Assembly: GCA_947479475.1 (NCBI GenBank)
Contig: CANJZW010000007.1
Span: forward strand, 1-64,000
DNA: 64,000 bases
Reading direction: 5' to 3'
From: Chthoniobacteraceae bacterium
GTDB lineage: Bacteria; Verrucomicrobiota; Verrucomicrobiia; Chthoniobacterales; Chthoniobacteraceae
In this document: positions 1 through 8,413 of the stretch, piece by piece
Layout of the letters: each line of letters opens with the position of its first letter
Position numbering within the stretch: the stretch's first letter is position 1
Notes under the pieces: generated by a model
The model's input: only the letters and a program-made list of their open reading frames with translations
Database searches by the model: none
What the model was told of the DNA's origin: nothing
Translations under genes and position numbers: made by a program

Positions 1-642
1 GCGAACCTCCAAAAACACGGCTGTTCAGAGGTCCTGATCAATCTGCACCACCATGCCGACCAGATCCGCTCAGGGCTTGAGCCCTGGGCAGACCGCGGCG
101 TTGCCATCACCTACTCCCTCGAAGAAACCCTGCTCGGCACCGCAGGCGCCCTCAAAAACGTGGAGGCTTTTTTCGCTCAGGAAGAAGCCTTCGTCGTCCA
201 TTACGGCGATATCGTCACGGACCTGGATCTCACAAAAATGCTCCTGTTCCACTGGGAACGGAGTGTCGCAGCGACACTCCTCGTGCACTCCCGTCAGAGG
301 TCAAACAGCGCACTCCGTTTTGACGAAAATTATTGCATCCAAGAATTCGTAGAGCGCCCGCCAGAAGCATTTTGGAAGACCGTCGACACGACCTGGGTGA
401 ATTCCGGCGTCCTGATTTTGTCGCCCCGCGTAATGGACCTCATTCCAGCCTCAGGCCCCTCCGACTGGCCGCGCGACATTTTCCCCCAACTCATCCAGTC
501 CCGAAGCCTGTACGCTTATTGTCTGGATGCTTACCGGATTGCCGTCGATTCGCCGGAGCGGTTAGCGCAACTGGAAGCCGATATTCAGACGCAGAAATTC
601 ACGAGTGGCGTCTCTAACCCCAGAATCGGTGCTGTGGATTGA
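1..642 (+). CDS. Sugar-phosphate nucleotidyltransferase, 5' end cut by the window edge
   Basis: The reading frame is open from base 1, so the N-terminus with the nucleotide-binding GxGTRL loop lies outside the window. The visible part contains INLHHHADQI, the LLGTAGALK block and YGDIVTDLDL, which match the NTP_transferase fold of mannose-1-phosphate guanylyltransferases and glucose-1-phosphate nucleotidylyltransferases. These enzymes make NDP-sugars in the cytoplasm from a sugar 1-phosphate and an NTP. About 213 residues are visible and no left-handed beta-helix domain follows, so this is a short, single-domain form. Base and sugar specificity cannot be read from the fragment. No partner gene lies downstream; the next gene is on the other strand. 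Confidence 0.85.
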   Translation, partial: ANLQKHGCSEVLINLHHHADQIRSGLEPWADRGVAITYSLEETLLGTAGALKNVEAFFAQEEAFVVHYGDIVTDLDLTKMLLFHWERSVAATLLVHSRQRSNSALRFDENYCIQEFVERPPEAFWKTVDTTWVNSGVLILSPRVMDLIPASGPSDWPRDIFPQLIQSRSLYAYCLDAYRIAVDSPERLAQLEADIQTQKFTSGVSNPRIGAVD

Positions 643-744
643 CTGCGCCTTCAACACGTCCAGCCGCTCCTATTTCAAAGTCCCGCCTAAATTTCCGCTC
701 CTTCTCCGCACCGTGTCCAAGCCTGTCCCACGTCTGTTTCGCGA

Positions 745-1362
745 CTATTCCCGCGCCAGATTGCTGTGCTTGTAGGCGGGGAGGTCGCTCACCTCGCGCG
801 TAAACCACGGCGGCGGTGTGAACGCCTCGGCGGCCGTGGGCCCGGGAAATTCAGCCTCTGCGATCTTCAACCAGTCCAGCTGCCCTTCGTACATGTCCAA
901 TGTGAAGGGCACGTCCGCTACATCCACTTTGTGGGAAACTTTGCTCATGCGCCGGCCCTCCGTCAGCGGCCACAGCGCCGCCGTCTGCTCCGCAGTGAGG
1001 ACGACCTCCACCGCCACCTGCCCGGGACCCGCCGCGTTTTTGACAAAAAGCGACGCACTCTTGGGCGCCTTGCGAAGGCGCACTTCAGAGCCGTCCTTCT
1101 CCACGGCCAAATACCCCTGCTCAATGCGGCTCCCCGCAGCCAGCCCAAGCACTTTGGGAATCTCCCCCACCAGAAACTTCCGCTCCACCTTCGCCGGCGG
1201 AAGATAACCGCTCGGAAGCGGCTCGCCGCTTTTGGCACGCCTCTCTTTTAAAGATTCCAGCCGCTGGGATTCCGTTTTGTGGGATTCCATTTCGGCCATC
1301 GCTTCCAGTTCCACTTCGCGGTCGCTGTTTTGCTTGGTTTGAGCGGAGGATTGCATAGTCAT
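745..1362 (-). CDS. CYTH domain protein (triphosphate tunnel metalloenzyme family)
   Basis: The product has 205 residues. A charged N-terminal stretch of about 55 residues precedes a CYTH domain that starts at KVERKFLV. Later blocks are EVRLRK, VEVVLT, KVSHKVDV and LKIAEAEF, the alternating charged strands that line the tunnel in this family. Members hydrolyse inorganic triphosphate or, in some lineages, cyclise ATP. The canonical ExExK signature is altered: the first Glu is Lys (KVERK), so activity is uncertain. A second Met two codons in is an alternative start. The gene converges on the nucleotidyltransferase and is divergent from the dienelactone hydrolase gene. Confidence 0.8.
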   Translation of the reverse strand: MTMQSSAQTKQNSDREVELEAMAEMESHKTESQRLESLKERRAKSGEPLPSGYLPPAKVERKFLVGEIPKVLGLAAGSRIEQGYLAVEKDGSEVRLRKAPKSASLFVKNAAGPGQVAVEVVLTAEQTAALWPLTEGRRMSKVSHKVDVADVPFTLDMYEGQLDWLKIAEAEFPGPTAAEAFTPPPWFTREVSDLPAYKHSNLARE

Positions 1363-1482
1363 CGCAGAGTCGTGGGTCGTGTCTCACTATAACACGAATG
1401 CGCAAGCGGCGCACCCGACTTTGCTGCGGAATCGTTGCAAACGAGTTCCCTCCCTGGCCCCCCTCCTGCTTTACAAATTCAT

Positions 1483-2292
1483 ATGACCATCATCGACAAC
1501 GAGTACGAAGATCTCTCCACCCCCTCCGGCCTTATGCGCACCCACGTATTCCGGCCCTCAGCGGGGGGCCACTACCCAGGACTGATCCTCTTCTCAGAAA
1601 TCTTTCACGTCACAGGCCCCATCCGGCGGACCGCCGCTTTTTTGGCCGCGCAGGGGTTCATCGTGGCAGTGCCCGAAATTTTCCACGAATTCGAACCCCT
1701 GGGCAAAGTTCTCGCCTACGACACCGAAGGCACCGACCGGGGCAACTGGTGCAAGGTCCAGAAGCCTCTCGCTGCCTATGATGCCGACACGCGTGCAGTC
1801 ATCGCGTTTTTGCAGGCGCATCCGCTTTGCACGGGGCGACTGGGCTCGCTGGGAATCTGCATTGGTGGGCACCTGAATTTTAGGGCCTGTTTCAATCCCG
1901 AGATCCTCGCCGGCGTGAGCTTTTACGCCACCGACATCCACAAACTGGACTCCCACCCGCGGGGCCTGGGGACGGGCATGGCGGACGACTCCCTTGAACG
2001 CGCCCGCCACAAGGCGATCTCTGGAGAGTTGCTGATGGTCTGGGGGCGACAGGACCCGCACGTTCCCTTCGAGGGCCGGATGCAGATCCATCAGGCGCTG
2101 GAAGAGGCTGGCACACATTACCAGTGGCTCGAATTTAATGGCGCCCACGCGTTCCTGCGGGACGAGGGCCCGCGGTATAACCCCGTGCTCGCCCAGCAGT
2201 CGCTGAGCATCGCGGTGGAACTGTTCCACCGCAAACTGGGCCAAGGCGGACGGGCAACCGCCGCCACCGGAAGCACCGAGACGCGACATTAG
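1483..2292 (+). CDS. Dienelactone hydrolase family protein
   Basis: The product is a 269-residue alpha/beta hydrolase. The nucleophile Cys sits in GICIGG, the family form of the nucleophile elbow. The Glu of LFSEIFHVTG, the Asp of WGRQDPHVPF and the His of FNGAHAFLRD complete the usual Cys-Asp-His arrangement. Dienelactone hydrolases open lactone rings in chloroaromatic and related catabolism, but most genomic members have unknown substrates and the neighbours give no clue. I chose ATG 1483 because MTIIDNEYEDL begins the conserved domain; the frame is open 16 codons further upstream. There is no signal peptide, so it should be cytoplasmic. Confidence 0.85.
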   Translation: MTIIDNEYEDLSTPSGLMRTHVFRPSAGGHYPGLILFSEIFHVTGPIRRTAAFLAAQGFIVAVPEIFHEFEPLGKVLAYDTEGTDRGNWCKVQKPLAAYDADTRAVIAFLQAHPLCTGRLGSLGICIGGHLNFRACFNPEILAGVSFYATDIHKLDSHPRGLGTGMADDSLERARHKAISGELLMVWGRQDPHVPFEGRMQIHQALEEAGTHYQWLEFNGAHAFLRDEGPRYNPVLAQQSLSIAVELFHRKLGQGGRATAATGSTETRH

Positions 2293-2401
2293 GGAAGACG
2301 CACCAATTGGACCGTTGGGCCTCGGCGGAACTTCGGGGCTCAATGGACCCATTGGGTTTCCATAAGCGCCTTCGCCTTTTCAGACGGCCTGCTCAGGCGA
2401 C

Positions 2402-3520
2402 TCAGGCGGCGGTAAGCCGGATCACCAACTGCTGCAAAAGACCTTCGGGGTCCTGCGCAGAACTTACCAGCGCGACATTCGCTTCCAGCACGTTTTTCTG
2501 GGCGGCGCGCAATTCGGGCAGCGAAAAACGGTGGGCGTGCTGCGCTGCAATCCCGAGGGCGTAGGCGTTGACCGTTCCATCCTTTTTACGCGGCAAATGT
2601 TCCGTCGCGTGGGCAGGCAGTTTCTCTAGTGTTTTGCCAAAGAAAAAAGGCTGCGCCGGCCGCGTGAGCTTGTGGCGCTCCATCAAATCTTTTACAGCCA
2701 ACAAATTGCGGAACGTCGGAATGATGGCCACCAGCAAAATCGCAATCGGACTCTCCTTCTGCCCCAGAAGCTGTTGAAGCAATCCCAGGGCGTTGCGGGT
2801 GTTCCGGGAAGCCAGCGCGTTGCCGAGTTCGAAAATCACAGCCTCCGCTGTCATCGGAACCAAAAGCGCGACGTCCTCGACCGTCGCCTCCCGCTGGGCT
2901 GAGCCCACATACAACGCCAACTTTTCCAGCTCCGAGGTGATCGTGCGGCGCTCGCCTCCGGTGCGAATGGCCAGCAATTCGAGCGCGTCGTGCCGGAGCC
3001 GGACGCCGGTGGTTTCCGCGATCTGCCGGGCAAGTTCCATGGCGGCCTCCTCCCAGCCCGATTTCGAGGTATCCAGCGTGTCGAATACGGTGACCTTCGC
3101 CAATTTTCCAAGCGCCTTGTAGAACGAGCGCCGCTTGTCGACCTCAGAAGCACTCAGCAAAAAGCGCACTCCGTTTGGCAGTCCGGCGCTCAGCGATTCC
3201 ACGAGAGCCTCCAAGCCCTCCAAGACATCCGCCGCCCGGCCCGTGACGGTATCGCCCAGGAAGTTTGCATTTTTGAGCCAGACGAGTTTCTCCCCTCCAA
3301 AAAATGGAAAAGTCTGGAGTGCGTCGATCGTTTGCCGGATCCGGGAGGCGGCTTCTGAAGCGTTGGCCGCTGTGCCGTCAACGACCTCGAGCCCGAAATC
3401 TCCCCCGCCGGCGGGCGTCATTTCGTCGGCGCGCTCCCGCGCGACCCTCTTGACTTCGGACTCATCGGAGCCAAGCACGGCTTGGAACGCGGCACTGGCA
3501 ATCGCTTTGGCGGCAGACAT
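2402..3520 (-). CDS. holA: DNA polymerase III subunit delta
   Basis: The product (372 residues) matches the clamp-loader delta subunit, which opens the beta sliding clamp during replication. Visible features are the N-terminal segment with FFGGEKLVWLKNANFLGD, the central RLRHDALELLAIRTGGERR and LEKLALYVG, and a helical C-terminal collar domain. The length is close to the usual 340-370. I placed the start at 3520 (MSAAKAIASAAFQ). An upstream in-frame Met would overlap the preceding TPR gene, while the chosen start leaves 31 bases. The two genes are co-oriented and probably cotranscribed. Confidence 0.88.
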   Translation of the reverse strand: MSAAKAIASAAFQAVLGSDESEVKRVARERADEMTPAGGGDFGLEVVDGTAANASEAASRIRQTIDALQTFPFFGGEKLVWLKNANFLGDTVTGRAADVLEGLEALVESLSAGLPNGVRFLLSASEVDKRRSFYKALGKLAKVTVFDTLDTSKSGWEEAAMELARQIAETTGVRLRHDALELLAIRTGGERRTITSELEKLALYVGSAQREATVEDVALLVPMTAEAVIFELGNALASRNTRNALGLLQQLLGQKESPIAILLVAIIPTFRNLLAVKDLMERHKLTRPAQPFFFGKTLEKLPAHATEHLPRKKDGTVNAYALGIAAQHAHRFSLPELRAAQKNVLEANVALVSSAQDPEGLLQQLVIRLTAA

Positions 3521-3551
3521 GGAATGAGAGTGTAGAAGTCGGGCGGGAATG

Positions 3552-4292
3552 TCAGCGCCCCAATTCGGTAGCGAGTTGCTGGGCATGAAGACGAGCGGCG
3601 TGCCACATGTAACCGGGACCCCCGCGATCCGCGGCCTCCGGGGGAAAGATGGCGACCGCTTCCTGCACCCACTTCAAGCCCGCTTCCTTGTGACCGGTCA
3701 CCGACTCGTAAAGGCCCGCGTAATACTTTGCAAAAAAGACCACCTGCGTCTCCTTTTGGAGCCCCTTGCGTTCGAGCTCCTCGAGGACACCGGCGGGGGT
3801 CTGCTCGCCGGCCAGCATTTTGTAGACCGAGGGAAACGGTTCCCGGTCAAACTGGGTGTAAACAAGGAGCCCCTTGCGCGCCGCCTCCAAACCTTCGCCG
3901 CGCACCTGGGAGAAAAACTTCCACACGCCGTTCTCGCGGTCGCGCGCATCGTAAGCGTGGTATTTCTCGAACTGTAGGGCGGCTTTGGAGAATTCCCCGG
4001 CGAAGTAGTAGGCGATTCCCAGACGCCAGTGTGGGGCGTCCAGGGAAGCGTCCAGGGCGATCATGCCTTCGTAATCGGCGATGGCTCCCTTGAAGTCCCC
4101 CAAAAACACCCTGGTGTCCCCGCGACGCGAAAGCAGGTTTGGGGATTTGGGCATTTTTTCGAGTACGGCCCCGATGGCCTTTTCCTGGGTTTGGAGGGGT
4201 GCGGGATCAAAGAGAGGCGCCGGCGCGGCCTGGGCGGCGAGGGTTGTGAGGACGGCCAGACAAGGAAGAAACCTGAGAGGGAGAAGGCGCAT
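3552..4292 (-). CDS. Secreted tetratricopeptide-repeat protein
   Basis: The product has 246 residues. A signal peptide is clear at the N-terminus: two Arg, then a hydrophobic run ending AAQAAPAP. The rest is helical with TPR-like units, for example AIADYEGMIALDASLDAPHW and LGIAYYFAGEFSKAALQFEK. TPR proteins mediate protein-protein contacts, and the signal peptide places this one in the periplasm or envelope. No enzymatic motif is seen. It precedes holA by 31 bases and is divergent from rnr; the 175-base gap to rnr should hold both promoters. A specific function cannot be assigned. Confidence 0.75.
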   Translation of the reverse strand: MRLLPLRFLPCLAVLTTLAAQAAPAPLFDPAPLQTQEKAIGAVLEKMPKSPNLLSRRGDTRVFLGDFKGAIADYEGMIALDASLDAPHWRLGIAYYFAGEFSKAALQFEKYHAYDARDRENGVWKFFSQVRGEGLEAARKGLLVYTQFDREPFPSVYKMLAGEQTPAGVLEELERKGLQKETQVVFFAKYYAGLYESVTGHKEAGLKWVQEAVAIFPPEAADRGGPGYMWHAARLHAQQLATELGR

Positions 4293-4467
4293 GCCTTAGA
4301 CGATCTCCGCAAACAGCCAGGGCTCAAGACAGAACCTCTCGAAGCGGAGGTTTCCTCCGATCCCGCTGCCGCCGGGTTGCGGAGATTTTCGCAACAAAGC
4401 GCAGGCCAACTCCTCCTTGGCCGGCCACACCGGCAGGTGTACAGTGTTTGCGATAGGGGTCGGCCTT

Positions 4468-6759
4468 ATGAAAAATCTAAAAAAAGAAATCCTCCGCCTC
4501 CTCGCCAGGCCCGACTATCAACCCTTGGAAAAAGTCGGTCTTTCCCGGGCGCTGGGTCAGCCGGCTGCCGACCGGCGCAAGATTCGCGAGGCCCTCGCCG
4601 AGCTCGAAGAAGAAGGCGCCATCGCAAGAATCCGCCGCAACTATTTCATTCTACCAGCGACCGCAGACTTGGTGACGGGGACGGTTCTGGCCTTCCCCGG
4701 GGGGAATGCGAAGCTGATCGACACGGAAGGTGGGGCCGGGGACTTTTTCCTGTCCGCCGTGAATGTTGGCACCGCGATGCACGGCGACCGCGTACTCGCG
4801 CGCCAGGTGCACGAGGGGCGGGAACAACCGCAGGGCAGAAGCACTCCGGAGGCCCGCGTGGTGCGTATCCTGGTGTCCGCCAACCAGACGGTCGTGGGCA
4901 CGGTTGCCGCCACGAAAGGGTTTCAGTACGTCATCCCCGACGATCCGCGTCTGGGACACGACATCTATCTGCGCAAACCGCAGAAGCCTTTGACCGCGCC
5001 CCCGCGCGAGGGGGACAAGGTAGTGGTCCGGCTCGACCCGTGGGAAAGCCGGCACGTCAATCCGGAGGGGGAAGTGCTCGAAGTGCTCGGGCCGGCTCTG
5101 GCTTGCGGGGTGGATCTGCTCGCGCTGATGCGCCGTTACAACCTTCCCGAAGAATTTCCTGCCGCCGTGCTTGAGGAAGCGGAGGCGATCCCTGCCGTCG
5201 TCCCGGCCTCGGATTTTGACGGCCGCGAAGACCTCCGCGAACAGCCCGTGCTGACGATCGACCCTGACGACGCGAAGGACTACGACGATGCCATCCACGT
5301 TGAACGCAAGGGCAGCGGCTGGCGGCTGGCCGTCCACATCGCCGACGTCGCCCATTACGTCAAACGGGGATCCGCACTAGACAAGGACGCGCGCCACCGC
5401 GGCAATTCGACATATCTTTGCGGACGGGTGGTGCCGATGCTGCCGGAGCGGCTTAGCAACGGGGTGTGTTCGCTAAAGGCGGGGGTGGACCGGCTGGCTT
5501 TTTCGGCATTTCTGGAATTCAACGCACAGGGCGAACTCCGCTCCTCACGGTTTGCCCGGACGGTGATCCGGAGCGTGGCGCGCCTCACCTACCGGCAGGC
5601 TTTTGCAATTCTCGAAAACAAAGTGAAAGGGCGCGAGGATCTGCCTCGCGTGCCCGAGGGCTCGTTGTGTTACACCGATGCCTCCGTTCAGGAGCGTGTG
5701 CGAGCCGCTTGGGAACTGGCACAGGTTCTGCGGAAAAAGCGGTTCGCCGGCGGTTCGCTGGATTTGGATTTTCCCGAAGTCAAAGTATGGCTGGATGATG
5801 AGCGCCGCCCTGTGCGGTTGGAGAAGATTGAGAACGACCCGTCCCATCAGCTCGTTGAAGAGTGTATGCTTGCCGCTAATGAAGCGGTCGCGACCGCTCT
5901 CAAGAGGGCAAAGGTGCCCGTCGTGTACCGCATCCACGAGGTACCGGACCCAGAACGATTGAGGGAGTTTCGCGAAAAGGCGGGGCGTTATGGCTGCCGG
6001 GTGGGGGACATGACCAACCGGAACGAGGTGCAGCGGATGTTGGCCGCTATCCGTGGCCAACCGGAGGAGTATCTCCTCAAGGTGGAGTTTCTCAAAAGCC
6101 TGAAGCGGGCGACCTACGGGGTGGCACCCCTGGGACACTACGGCCTTGCCAAGGCAAACTACACGCACTTCACAAGCCCCATCCGGCGCTATGCCGACTT
6201 GCTTGTGCACCGCTCGCTCGCGGGCGGAGGGCCTCCGGGCCGGGCCGGCGATTTGGCCGACGCTGCGACACACATTTCGGCCACGGAGCGTACTTCTGCG
6301 GAAGCCGAAAAAGACTCCGTCCAGCGCAAGAAGTTGGAGTACTTTGAACTGCAACTCCGGTCCCGCAACCCGGACAAATTCCGAGCGACCGTCATCGATG
6401 TCCGTAGCCACGGCCTGGTGATTGAACTACCGGATGTGTTGTTCACGGGGATGATCCACGTCAGTCGCCTGCCGGACGACTTCTACACTTTTGACGCCGT
6501 GCGCCTCCAGTTCCGGGGGCGTCGTGGGAAAAATGCGTTCGGACTGGGAGCGGTACTGCAAGTGAAGGTCTGCAGGGTGGATCCGTTTAAGAAACAGGTA
6601 GACTTCGAGCCCACGGGCGAGATCCAGAGCCGCGAGGTTCCGGGGAAACGCACGGTGCCGCGGACTACCAAGCGGCCCGCTCAAGAGAGTTCCAAACGCA
6701 CGCAGGGCCGCTCGACGCGTGGCCCGAAAGAAAAAACACGCCGGCCCAAAAAGCGATGA
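4468..6759 (+). CDS. rnr: Ribonuclease R (3'-5' exoribonuclease, RNB family)
   Basis: The product has 763 residues. It begins with a winged-helix segment (KKEILRLLARPDYQPL), typical of RNase R rather than RNase II, followed by cold-shock-type OB domains. The RNB catalytic core carries DPDDAKDYDDA, whose Asp residues bind the metal ions, and later THFTSPIRRYADLLVHR. A C-terminal S1 domain (FRATVIDVRSHGLVIEL) and a Lys/Arg-rich tail follow. The enzyme degrades structured RNA processively. I chose ATG 4468 (MKNLKKEI) because it starts the conserved domain; the frame is open 17 codons upstream. rlmH begins 67 bases downstream on the same strand. Confidence 0.95.
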   Translation: MKNLKKEILRLLARPDYQPLEKVGLSRALGQPAADRRKIREALAELEEEGAIARIRRNYFILPATADLVTGTVLAFPGGNAKLIDTEGGAGDFFLSAVNVGTAMHGDRVLARQVHEGREQPQGRSTPEARVVRILVSANQTVVGTVAATKGFQYVIPDDPRLGHDIYLRKPQKPLTAPPREGDKVVVRLDPWESRHVNPEGEVLEVLGPALACGVDLLALMRRYNLPEEFPAAVLEEAEAIPAVVPASDFDGREDLREQPVLTIDPDDAKDYDDAIHVERKGSGWRLAVHIADVAHYVKRGSALDKDARHRGNSTYLCGRVVPMLPERLSNGVCSLKAGVDRLAFSAFLEFNAQGELRSSRFARTVIRSVARLTYRQAFAILENKVKGREDLPRVPEGSLCYTDASVQERVRAAWELAQVLRKKRFAGGSLDLDFPEVKVWLDDERRPVRLEKIENDPSHQLVEECMLAANEAVATALKRAKVPVVYRIHEVPDPERLREFREKAGRYGCRVGDMTNRNEVQRMLAAIRGQPEEYLLKVEFLKSLKRATYGVAPLGHYGLAKANYTHFTSPIRRYADLLVHRSLAGGGPPGRAGDLADAATHISATERTSAEAEKDSVQRKKLEYFELQLRSRNPDKFRATVIDVRSHGLVIELPDVLFTGMIHVSRLPDDFYTFDAVRLQFRGRRGKNAFGLGAVLQVKVCRVDPFKKQVDFEPTGEIQSREVPGKRTVPRTTKRPAQESSKRTQGRSTRGPKEKTRRPKKR

Positions 6760-6826
6760 GGGCTTCTCTTTTCCACAGCGCGACCGGAGGACACCGGCCA
6801 CGCGCGTTGCCCCTGCTCACAACGCG

Positions 6827-7270
6827 ATGCATCTGAAGATTTTCGCGATCGGGAAACCCAAGCTGGCCTTCGCTAAATCGGGCGTAGAGGAATACGCGGG
6901 TCGCTTGCGGCCCTGGACGGCCTTCAGTCTCGAGTACCTGAAGTGCGGCACGCGGGAAAATGAAAGCGCCGCCCTTTTGGAACGCAGCGCGGGCATGCTC
7001 CGCATCGTTCTCGACGAGCGGGGGGAGCAACTCACGAGCAGGGCTCTGGCCAGAAAGATCTCTGCCTGGGAACAGTCCGGCACCGTGAAGGGTATTGCGA
7101 TTTTGATTGGCGGCGCCGACGGACACTCCGAGGAATTGCGCCGTTCGGCTGACTGGCTCTGGTCGTTGAGCAAGCTCACCCTGCAGCATGAGATGGCGCT
7201 GGTTTTGGTTCTAGAGCAGGTTTACCGAGCGTACACCATCAAGGCGGGAACACCCTACCACCGCGACTAG
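6827..7270 (+). CDS. rlmH: 23S rRNA (pseudouridine1915-N3)-methyltransferase
   Basis: The product has 147 residues, near the usual 150-160. It is an SPOUT-class methyltransferase that modifies pseudouridine 1915 in helix 69 of 23S rRNA. The knotted SAM-binding region reads AILIGGADGHSEELRR, followed by LSKLTLQHEMALVLVLEQVY and the C-terminal YHRD, all diagnostic. I started at ATG 6827 (MHLKIFAIGKPK), which matches the family N-terminus; the frame stays open upstream into the end of rnr. The position directly after rnr suggests one RNA-processing transcription unit. Confidence 0.94.
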   Translation: MHLKIFAIGKPKLAFAKSGVEEYAGRLRPWTAFSLEYLKCGTRENESAALLERSAGMLRIVLDERGEQLTSRALARKISAWEQSGTVKGIAILIGGADGHSEELRRSADWLWSLSKLTLQHEMALVLVLEQVYRAYTIKAGTPYHRD

Positions 7271-7339
7271 CGGGCCGGCTGGGGCGCCTGTACGCGATTA
7301 AAGCGGACAGGCCCTGAGTCGGCTTACGGCGGGAAGGCC

Positions 7340-8224
7340 TTAGCGGCTTAGGGCATTCGCCAGGACCCACTCGGCAAACACGGCTGGCTCCAGCGGTCCG
7401 TGCGGATGGTGGTTGAGGCCGGGCTTGCGGAACAACTTTACGGTGCCGCCAAGGGCCTGCACTTTGTCGGCAATGAGCTTCGTGTTTTCTTCCCACGGCA
7501 CGACATCGTCGGCGTCTCCGAAGGAATGCACTAGGGGAATCCCCGCCTTGACGAGGGGGGCGACATTGTCGACCGGGTTCTTTGTCCATGCGAGCGCCTC
7601 TTCCTCAGACTGGAACTCGTAACATTTGAGAAGGGCCGTCCAATCATTGCGGCTGCCCTTCCCCTTGCCTTTCCCACCGGGCCAGCTCTTAAAGTCGCAG
7701 ACCGCGTTATCCGCGTAGACGGCGCCCACTTTGTCTGTGTTTTGCGCGGCCCAGTTGTAGACGTACAAACCACCGCGGCTGAGTCCTTCGAGGACCGGAC
7801 GTTTGTGAAAGCCGTGCTTGGTTGTGAGCTCGGCGTAGAAGGCGTCGAAGCGCCGCATTGCGCTGGGACAGCCAAAGGTGTTGCCGACGCTCATGTGCGC
7901 GACAAACCAGCCGCGCTCGAGCATCTCCTGGTCAAACGCAGGGAAGGCGTCGAAAAATTCCGCCTTCCAAACCCAGCGTTTTCCAGGCGCCTCGGTCTTG
8001 GGGTGGACGATGATGACTTTGTTTTCGCCTAGTTTAAATTCGTACCGGTTGAAACCGCGGGAAACGCTGGCAACCGTGGACTCCGGGTAGCCGTAAGTTG
8101 AGGGCGCTGGCGGCGTGATGGCCAAGGCGGCTCCTGCGGGCACGGGTGCCGCATTTTGGGCAGGGAGCGCGCTTGTCGACAAGGCGAACGCAGAAATCCA
8201 AAGACAGAGAGAGCGTGTGTTCAT
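7340..8224 (-). CDS. Secreted alpha/beta hydrolase (putative esterase)
   Basis: The product has 294 residues with a signal peptide (MNTRSLCLWISAFALSTSALPAQ). The nucleophile elbow is GLSRGG, the acid is probably an Asp in GDADDVVPWE, and the His lies in NHHPHGP near the C-terminus. This gives a complete serine hydrolase triad in a secreted protein. Similar proteins are frequent in Verrucomicrobiota and Planctomycetota and are generally assumed to be esterases acting on acylated sugars; the substrate here is unknown. The gene converges on rlmH and is divergent from the response regulator-phosphatase gene. Confidence 0.8.
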   Translation of the reverse strand: MNTRSLCLWISAFALSTSALPAQNAAPVPAGAALAITPPAPSTYGYPESTVASVSRGFNRYEFKLGENKVIIVHPKTEAPGKRWVWKAEFFDAFPAFDQEMLERGWFVAHMSVGNTFGCPSAMRRFDAFYAELTTKHGFHKRPVLEGLSRGGLYVYNWAAQNTDKVGAVYADNAVCDFKSWPGGKGKGKGSRNDWTALLKCYEFQSEEEALAWTKNPVDNVAPLVKAGIPLVHSFGDADDVVPWEENTKLIADKVQALGGTVKLFRKPGLNHHPHGPLEPAVFAEWVLANALSR

Positions 8225-8413
8225 AGGGAGATTTGAGGAAACGGGAAATGGGGGGGAACGTCAACGCAGAGCATTTCAACCAGTGCCGTGGTCCGTTTTC
8301 TGTCGGTTATTTGAGCCGCCACACCAGCTTCGGCGTTTAAACTGTGAAGAAAATTGCAGTTGAAGCGCTTTTTTTCAGCAGCGCGTGAAAATCGCTTTAT
8401 ATTGGATCCTGCT

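Noticed and set aside
4029-5174. Open frame of 381 codons on the plus strand spanning the TPR gene and the rnr start
   Set aside because: It overlaps two recognised genes in other frames and has a low-complexity Arg/Gly composition.
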